DNA of 64,000 nucleotides from a virus. A program made the translations under genes and the position numbers. Within the stretch, counting starts at the first letter, position 1. The number at the start of each line of letters is the position of its first letter. Under the pieces are notes generated by a model, which saw only the letters and a program-made list of their open reading frames with translations, was not told where the DNA came from and searched no databases. Location: positions 62,001 to 126,000 of IMG/VR virus record IMGVR_UViG_3300009181_000033. One strand, 5' to 3'. Shown one piece after another: positions 58,597 through 64,000 of the stretch.

Positions 58597-61269
58597 ATGT
58601 CAACAACACGCCTTCAGCAATCTCAAGTTAGCGGCTCATTGTCATACAATGACAATGTTGGCCGTAGCGATTTGTTCAAAGCCAATAGATCGCTAGCTGA
58701 TGATCTCAACTCCCTACGCACTCAGGTGAAGGGAATATTAGGTACACAGACCTGGATGGATGAGCAGGCTTTGAGCCTGAGCAACCTCAAGGCTCAATTG
58801 ACCGGCACATTGAGCGCCAACAACGTTGCTGCAGCGGGGACCCTCTCGGTCGCCGGCGCCGCAACAGTGGGCGGAATCCTCGATGTCAACAACACAATCT
58901 CGGCTTCAGCCATCAAGATCGATTGGGACGTTGCCCAACGCCTCTATATCGTCGATTCAGATGGTTCATTGAAGGACGAAGCAAAACTCGTGTTCAATGG
59001 TTCAAAATTAACAGTCACCGGTTCATTCGAATCGACCGGCAACGCTCTCGTCAATGCATTGACCGCTTCTAACGGGATAAATGTTAGCGCCGGTGGTCTA
59101 AGCATTGCCGGTGATCGTCTCTATGTGGATGGCACACTCGGAGTGACTGGCGTCAGCAATTTCGCCAGCGTATACGCTTCAGGGCTTGCAGGCATCTCCG
59201 GTTCACTCACAGTGGCCGGCGCAACATCCCTCAAGTCAGGCTTGAACGTCACCGGATCCATGTCAGGTTCTGGTGCACTCCAGGTCGGTGGAGCTGCAAC
59301 GGTTGCAGGAATCCTCGATGTCAACAACACAATCTCAGCTTCGGCCCTCAAGATCGATGGGGACGTTGCTCAGAGACTCTACATCGTCGACGCAGACGGC
59401 TCATTGAAGGATGAAGCCAACATGGTGTTCGACGGTTCAGCCTTCAAGGTCACTGGCTCCATCTCTGGCTCAGGTGCCATGCAGGCCGGCGGAGCTCTCA
59501 CCGTTGGTGGTGCTGCGGCCTTCAATAGCTCCATGTCAGTTGCAGGTGCTGCTGCATTCAACAGCAGCATGACACTCACCGGCTCATTTGCAATGACCGG
59601 GTCCATGGACGTGAGCGGGTCAGCTTTGTTCCGCAATGGCCTTGAAATCGCGGGCGATGCCCTCGAGATCACCGGCTCATTCGCTGTCACCGGCTCAACT
59701 TCCTTTGACGGCAGCGTCAAGCTCGTTGGTGACGTTGCAAAACGCCTCTACATCGTCGGAGACGACGGTGCGGTGAAGGACGAAGCCAAACTAGTGTTCA
59801 ACGGCTCTACATTGTTTGTGACAGGTGGGTTGGACGTCAGCAGCGGCCTCACAGTCGCTGGTGTCACCGTCAACACCTCTGTTGCCGACTTCAACGCCGG
59901 GATAACCGCGGACGTGATCAAGATCGACGGTGACGTCGCTCAAAGACTCTACATCGTTGGTGCTTCTGGTGAACTCAATGACGAAGAGAAACTAACGTTT
60001 AATGGGTCTGCCTTCAAGGTCACAGGCGTCGTCTCCGGATCAGGCAACTTCCAGGCCGGCGGATCACTCGCCGTCGCTGGTGCTGCTTCGCTCAGCTCCA
60101 CATTGGGTGTAACAGGCCTCGCCACACTAAACAATGGCTTGACTGTCAACTCTGCGGCCGCTGACTTCAACGCCGGGATAACCGCTAACGAGATCAAGAT
60201 CGACAGCGACGTCGCTCAGCGTCTTTACATCGTTGGTGCTTCTGGTGAGCTCAATGACGAAGAGAAACTAACGTTTGATGGGTCTGCCTTCAAGGTGACC
60301 GGTGCCGTTTCTGGTTCCGGAAACTTCCAAGCTGGTGGAACACTCACCGTTGCCGGTGCAGCTTCACTCAACAGCACTCTAGCTGTTGCTGGTGCCGCTG
60401 ACCTCAATGGTGCATTGGACGTCGCTGGCCAGGTTGACCTCGCCGCTTCAGGTGTTGCGACAAACGTTCGCGGCACTTTGAGCGTTGCGCAGGCAGCCAA
60501 CTTCAGCAACAACGTCGTTGTCGCTGGCGATCTCTTCGTCAACGGTACAACCACATACATCAACACGAGCGAAGTTCGCGTTGCTGATGCGTTCATGTAC
60601 CTCGCCACTGGCTCACTCGGTACAACCGACTCAGGTATCGTCCTCCACGGCGGTGCAGGCGTTGGAATGGACCTCGTCATGGGACAGGACGGTGGTGCCG
60701 GAGAGTTCATCTTCGGTAAGGGCTCTCGTGGGCCCGACGGGAATGGGGAGATGGACGGCATCGAGCTCGTCCCTGCCTGGATGTCTGAGCTCAAGCTCGG
60801 CTCACAAGAAGGGCTCTTCAGCGGCTCGTTGGCGCTCTCCGGATCGGACCTCAAGGTCAAGTCCGCCTCGGGTGCCCTCAAGCTCGTTGCCTTCGGGGAC
60901 GAGGAATTCAGCGTTGCCGCTGACACCCAAATGTCTGCATTCCAGACCCAATTCGGTTCCAGCACAACATTGGTTGGTGCCATCCTCGGCCTAGCCGGTG
61001 TTGGCGGCGCTAGCTCCTTCCGCAAGGGCAAGATCTCAGGTTCAGCCATTTCTACACAGTATGGCGGCACCCTTGACTTCTCTTCGGTTGGTGCTCTCCG
61101 CGCGACCGGCGATGCAGCCGCTGGTATGGACGTATACCTCAACGGTGTGCTCCTCGTCCAAGGCGACGATTATACTGTCGCCGCAGTCGATGAGATAACA
61201 TTCGTCGCTGGATTCAGGGTTGTTGCCGATGACAGCATAGTTGTTGTAATTCGCAACGCTGCTTTGTGA
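58597..61269 (+). CDS. repetitive tail fibre-like protein, 890 aa
   Basis: After a 60-residue opening, repeats of about 75 residues with VAQRLYIVDADGSLKDEANM, FDGSAFKVTGSISGSG and ALTVGGAAAFNSSMSVAG run from about 85 to 680. The C-terminal third has FVNGTTTYINTSEVRVADAF, GIVLHGGAGVGMDLVMGQDG and a final DVYLNGVLLVQGDDYTVAAV domain. This is the architecture of long trimeric fibres. AAGGAAGG lies 7-13 nt before ATG. Confidence 0.82.
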   Translation: MSTTRLQQSQVSGSLSYNDNVGRSDLFKANRSLADDLNSLRTQVKGILGTQTWMDEQALSLSNLKAQLTGTLSANNVAAAGTLSVAGAATVGGILDVNNTISASAIKIDWDVAQRLYIVDSDGSLKDEAKLVFNGSKLTVTGSFESTGNALVNALTASNGINVSAGGLSIAGDRLYVDGTLGVTGVSNFASVYASGLAGISGSLTVAGATSLKSGLNVTGSMSGSGALQVGGAATVAGILDVNNTISASALKIDGDVAQRLYIVDADGSLKDEANMVFDGSAFKVTGSISGSGAMQAGGALTVGGAAAFNSSMSVAGAAAFNSSMTLTGSFAMTGSMDVSGSALFRNGLEIAGDALEITGSFAVTGSTSFDGSVKLVGDVAKRLYIVGDDGAVKDEAKLVFNGSTLFVTGGLDVSSGLTVAGVTVNTSVADFNAGITADVIKIDGDVAQRLYIVGASGELNDEEKLTFNGSAFKVTGVVSGSGNFQAGGSLAVAGAASLSSTLGVTGLATLNNGLTVNSAAADFNAGITANEIKIDSDVAQRLYIVGASGELNDEEKLTFDGSAFKVTGAVSGSGNFQAGGTLTVAGAASLNSTLAVAGAADLNGALDVAGQVDLAASGVATNVRGTLSVAQAANFSNNVVVAGDLFVNGTTTYINTSEVRVADAFMYLATGSLGTTDSGIVLHGGAGVGMDLVMGQDGGAGEFIFGKGSRGPDGNGEMDGIELVPAWMSELKLGSQEGLFSGSLALSGSDLKVKSASGALKLVAFGDEEFSVAADTQMSAFQTQFGSSTTLVGAILGLAGVGGASSFRKGKISGSAISTQYGGTLDFSSVGALRATGDAAAGMDVYLNGVLLVQGDDYTVAAVDEITFVAGFRVVADDSIVVVIRNAAL

Positions 61270-61275
61270 TAACAT

Positions 61276-61313
61276 GATATGCGGCACCTGACCTAGGTCA
61301 GGTGCCGCATATC
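61276..61313 (+). terminator. strong terminator with perfect palindrome
   Basis: GATATGCGGCACCTGACC pairs with its complement around a 2-base centre, then TTTATCTT follows. Confidence 0.9.
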
Positions 61314-61442
61314 TTTATCTTAGAATTTCTAACATCGCAAGGGACACTACTTATATCAGATCCGCTGCAAAGGCTGCTTTTGCATTGTGAATTCCTACGT
61401 TAATAATATTTAACAGCAACAAAAGAAAGGTTATATAACAAC

Positions 61443-61873
61443 ATGGCTGACGTCACGAGAATATCAGGAAGAGGGCCTGCAGGCCCAAAAGGGGATACCG
61501 GACCTTCGGGAGCAGTGTTTCCTCTTTATTAAGCGGTGTTAGCAGCACCAACAACTCATCTTCAGCCCCTCTTGTCGTTGGGTCCGCGTACCTGGATCCT
61601 TCCACGGTCAATGCTTCCAACATTGCTTTTGAGACAATATTGGGAGTTTCTGGTGGTGGTGCTTCATCAGCGGCAAATATCGTTCTATTTGATCTGACAA
61701 CTGGCACAGCAGTATGCACTCTCAGCTCAACATCTAGTGCGGGTGAGTTTAAACAACAAACAATATCGATGCCAAATTCAGCAAAGCACTATGAAGTTAG
61801 ACTTTACGCATCGAACACCTCAGGATCATCTACCAGGGCGATTGCTAGCATGGCTAGACTTCGCTTTTATTGA
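61443..61873 (+). pseudogene. collagen-like tail protein, frame-broken
   Basis: MADVTRISGRGPAGPKGDTG is a short Gly-x-y stretch, then the frame stops (TAA at about 61,530). A -1 shift near 61,516-61,521 (GTGTTTCC) enters SSLLSGVSSTNNSSSAPLVV and continues to 61,873, matching the gene at 61,885 through the domain ending MARLRFY. One T missing from the T-run would explain it. Confidence 0.75.
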
Positions 61874-61884
61874 GGAGAACCATT

Positions 61885-62346
61885 ATGCCCATAAAATGGA
61901 AAGGATCGAATACATCCACTACAAAACTCAATATTTTTGGCGTGGGATCTGAGGGTCCCAGGGGTGAGCAGGGTCCTGCTGGCACCACGCTATTATCAGT
62001 TTTTAATGGATCTATTTCTACAATGAATGGTTCTTCGAGTCCTGAAGTTCTCGGATCAACATATGTTGATCCGACAAAAATTGGAGGCACCAAGATGGTC
62101 CTTGAGGGATCGATAGCTTCTGTTGGTGGAGGTAATTCCACCGCTGCAAACCTGGTGCTCTTCAACAAGACATCGAACTCTGTCGCGACCACAGTTTCGA
62201 CTACACTACAAAATTCGACCTTCGTGAGCTCTGAATTGAACATGCCCGCCTCGCCGGGGTTGTACGAGGTCAGGCTCTACGTATCCAACGCAACTGGTGC
62301 AACCAGCGCCGCTGTGGCGTACATGGCTCGTCTCCGTTTCTATTGA
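61885..62346 (+). CDS. collagen-like tail protein, 153 aa
   Basis: MPIKWKGSNTSTTKLNIFGV resembles the adhesin opening, followed by GPRGEQGPAG (collagen-like), then a domain with SSPEVLGSTYVDPTKIGG, LVLFNKTSNSVATTVS and EVRLYVSNATGATSAAVAYM ending ARLRFY. Paralogue of the broken gene upstream. GAGGAG lies 9 nt before ATG. Confidence 0.8.
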   Translation: MPIKWKGSNTSTTKLNIFGVGSEGPRGEQGPAGTTLLSVFNGSISTMNGSSSPEVLGSTYVDPTKIGGTKMVLEGSIASVGGGNSTAANLVLFNKTSNSVATTVSTTLQNSTFVSSELNMPASPGLYEVRLYVSNATGATSAAVAYMARLRFY

Positions 62347-62371
62347 ATCTAACGAATAAAGGAAAACAAAA

Positions 62372-63418
62372 ATGGCACTACCTACATTAGCAAAAACATG
62401 GGAAATCAACGCAAATGACGCATATAACTATCAAGGATCAGTTCTCGCAGTTGCAAGGCTTGCAACTTGGAAACTTTTCACTGCACTCAAATCCTCGGGT
62501 TGGATAGTTCAGTCGTCATCAAATGGAACAACAGCATCAGCATCAGATTTGTGGACAGATAGCTCTAAACTTAATTGGAATGGGAACGGCCTGGCTAGAT
62601 CATGAGTCGTCTTAAGAAACTCCGTATTCGGTAGCACTTATGACATTTGTATAGATTGCTTGTCAGGCGCCGGCGCTTTGAACGTTAACCCTCAAAATTT
62701 TGCCATTGTTGCTCGTAAACTTGGTTATGTAACAACTTCGTTGGTAACGACGTCTAGACCAGGTGGATCCAACGCTGGAGATGCAGAGCAAGTCATTGGA
62801 AATCATTCACTTGCAACTGGTGGACCATCTTGGAGTCAGCAGTGGTTTGGTGGAGACCAAGCTGATCAAGCCCTAGTTTTTCACTGGCAACGTGCTACAG
62901 ACAATTCGGCATTTAGATTTTTTATCTACAACCAAGATATTCTAACATATTTCTTTATGTTGGAAAAAGCCGGTAATCCATCTGCTGCTTGGACAAGTGC
63001 GTCATCAGACAGTCAGGTTGTGGGCTGGGGTATTTCTAGGTACGCTAGCGCCACAACAGTAGATATTGGCACAAATTTATGGACCAACGGTGTTCTAATG
63101 ACTAGATTGGGAACCTCACCCCAGACTGTCGGACTTCGTACTACGGTTGAAAGTTACAACGGTGGTTGGGTAACTCAGGGCATCATAAATGATCAGACTC
63201 TTGAGTATCCAATGATTCCAATGGGCCTTGTCTGCACGAATGCTCCATACCGCATGCGCCTAGGAAACATTGTTGACATGTGGCATACGCAGATCACCCT
63301 GCCCCATGGATCTACTTTCCCATCCGATGGAACTCGTCAATTCCTTCAGTTGGGCACCGTAATCATTCCTTGGGGAACTTCTGCATCTCCAGGTCCCCTG
63401 CTCCGCACACGTTTCTGA
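62372..63418 (+). pseudogene. tail protein with internal TGA, 348 codons
   Basis: MALPTLAKTWEINANDAYNY is followed by 77 residues and an in-frame TGA (62,603-62,605), after which the same frame continues as VVLRNSVFGSTYDICIDCLS and so on to 63,418. Trp (TGG) is the expected codon at the stop. The second part would need a start at 62,660 to be made. The whole looks like a large-phage structural protein (KTWEINxN beginning, WxxNLWTNGVLMTRLG middle). Confidence 0.75.
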
Positions 63419-63446
63419 TTCTTTGTAGTCAAGAAAGGAGTCTAGA

Positions 63447-63809
63447 ATGGCAGACTATAGCGGAGGTTCTATTTTCACAGGAGATTGGTCTAATATACCA
63501 ATGTCAGAACTTCGTCCTCGTGACAACCCACTCGTCGGTCCGTTCTTGGGGGCGGTAACTGACAACGATCTGATTTGTAAGATTGGTGGAGACTTAAGTC
63601 CACGTGACAACCCACTACCCGGTTGGTTGGGACTTGAGCTACCAGTGCAAAACACGGTCACCTATTACTATGCAATGCGCGGTAAGGACAACACCGGTTA
63701 CAAGACCTGGGTCGCGTCAGGTTCGCCTGACACAACAGCATCACAGTACACAGGCTCGCTCAGTGGAACGATGACAGACATCGTCGTATTGCAGAGTTGG
63801 ACCAAGTAA
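63447..63809 (+). CDS. small tail-type protein, 120 aa
   Basis: MADYSGGSIFTGDWSNIPMS then ELRPRDNPLVGPFLGAVTDN and SPRDNPLPGWLGLELPVQNT: a P-R-D-N-P-L repeat at about residues 23-28 and 52-57, then TVTYYYAMRGKDNTGYKTWV. AAAGGAG lies 8 nt before ATG. Unknown, likely in the tail gene set. Confidence 0.72.
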   Translation: MADYSGGSIFTGDWSNIPMSELRPRDNPLVGPFLGAVTDNDLICKIGGDLSPRDNPLPGWLGLELPVQNTVTYYYAMRGKDNTGYKTWVASGSPDTTASQYTGSLSGTMTDIVVLQSWTK

Positions 63810-63832
63810 CCAAAAACAAAATCACCATTTTT

Positions 63833-63868
63833 CCACCCGGGAGCTATCGAGTTTCCGGGTGGTTTTTT
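63833..63868 (+). terminator. rho-independent terminator
   Basis: Stem CCACCCGG/CCGGGTGG with a 14-base loop, followed by TTTTTT. Confidence 0.9.
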
Positions 63869-63911
63869 ATTTTGTGAAGTTTTTAATTCATATACGAAAA
63901 TATTCAACTGC

Positions 63912-63922
63912 GAATATTTATT
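63912..63922 (+). promoter_or_regulatory. possible late promoter (GAATATTTATT)
   Basis: GAATATTTATT 19 nt before the next start, after a terminator. Same box as at 58,508. Confidence 0.5.
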
Positions 63923-63940
63923 ATTTCGGAGGGTATGTCC

Positions 63941-64000
63941 ATGAGCAAGGGTCCGTTATCTCCAAAGGATATGGAGAATTACATACTAGAAATTAAGTCT
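63941..64000 (+). CDS. partial gene at window edge
   Basis: MSKGPLSPKDMENYILEIKS continues beyond the window. GGAGG lies 8 nt before ATG 63,941; the ATG at 63,935 is too close to it. No family can be named from 20 residues. Confidence 0.65.
   Translation, partial: MSKGPLSPKDMENYILEIKS

Noticed and set aside
60225-61142. 305-residue open frame opposite the fibre gene
   Set aside because: Antisense of a strongly biased repetitive gene with no ribosome site or recognisable domain.
58597-61269. Diversity-generating retroelement target
   Set aside because: The repeats are protein-level fibre repeats; no reverse transcriptase or template repeat with A-specific changes was seen.
9936-62605. Recoding of TAG or TGA as Trp
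   Set aside because: Most genes here end in TGA through ATGA overlaps, TAG and TAA stops are used normally, and no suppressor tRNA (CTA or TCA anticodon) was found.

Overview
The window reads as part of the genome of a large tailed phage, or a phage-like element, of a Gram-negative host. The support is a dense set of very small unknown genes in long same-strand runs, a tRNA cluster carrying homing endonucleases, several large adhesin or tail-fibre proteins, phage-type ATPases, and no ribosomal or core metabolic genes. The Gram-negative host is inferred from lipoboxes, signal peptides and an MlaC-like periplasmic protein. No terminase, capsid or polymerase gene lies here, so taxonomy and full genome size cannot be stated.

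Layout. 1-15,088 is almost all minus strand: runs of 55-105-residue proteins that mostly begin with a PGD-hydrophobic-V-R motif (called the PGD family here), joined by ATGA or GTGA overlaps, together with a membrane-anchored AAA ATPase, a metallophosphoesterase and two IS200/IS605-type elements with matching ends. 15,128-25,740 holds virion-like proteins, more PGD genes, a putative ADP-ribosyltransferase, a 1000-residue adhesin, and accessory genes (EamA-type transporter, MlaC-like protein, HNH nuclease, SpeD-like enzyme). 26,500-29,800 is a tRNA cluster with two homing-type nucleases. 29,816-42,544 (minus) carries an early/middle-type region: a MoxR ATPase, a VWA/metallopeptidase, a RadA-like ATPase, an HExxH protein and many unknown small genes. 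Orientation flips near 42,600 and small genes run on the plus strand to about 49,080, including an AT-hook protein and a pentapeptide-repeat protein. 49,800-64,000 is virion and host-interaction territory: a 412-residue putative packaged nuclease, a second large adhesin, two lipoproteins, a sugar-isomerase-type cupin, a full DnaJ plus a second J-domain protein, an 890-residue repetitive fibre, and collagen-like tail proteins.

Regulation. At least 37 copies of one promoter were found on both strands: -35 TGCAAA, a spacer of 17 bp (34 of 37), and a TANNNT-type -10. In 27 of them the start codon lies exactly 6 nt after the -10, so transcription should start at or next to the start codon, giving leaderless mRNAs. 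Downstream genes in each run are coupled by 1-4 bp overlaps. A different AT-rich box (ATATTTA) precedes many virion-type genes and may mark late transcription. Several virion-type or toxin-like proteins share an N-terminal helix (consensus MK-L-LRRIIREEI), a candidate packaging or delivery tag.

Several genes are broken by single-base events (ART-like gene, collagen-like gene, a 64-residue gene) or by Trp-to-stop changes (two genes). These may be true decay or consensus errors and are marked as such.
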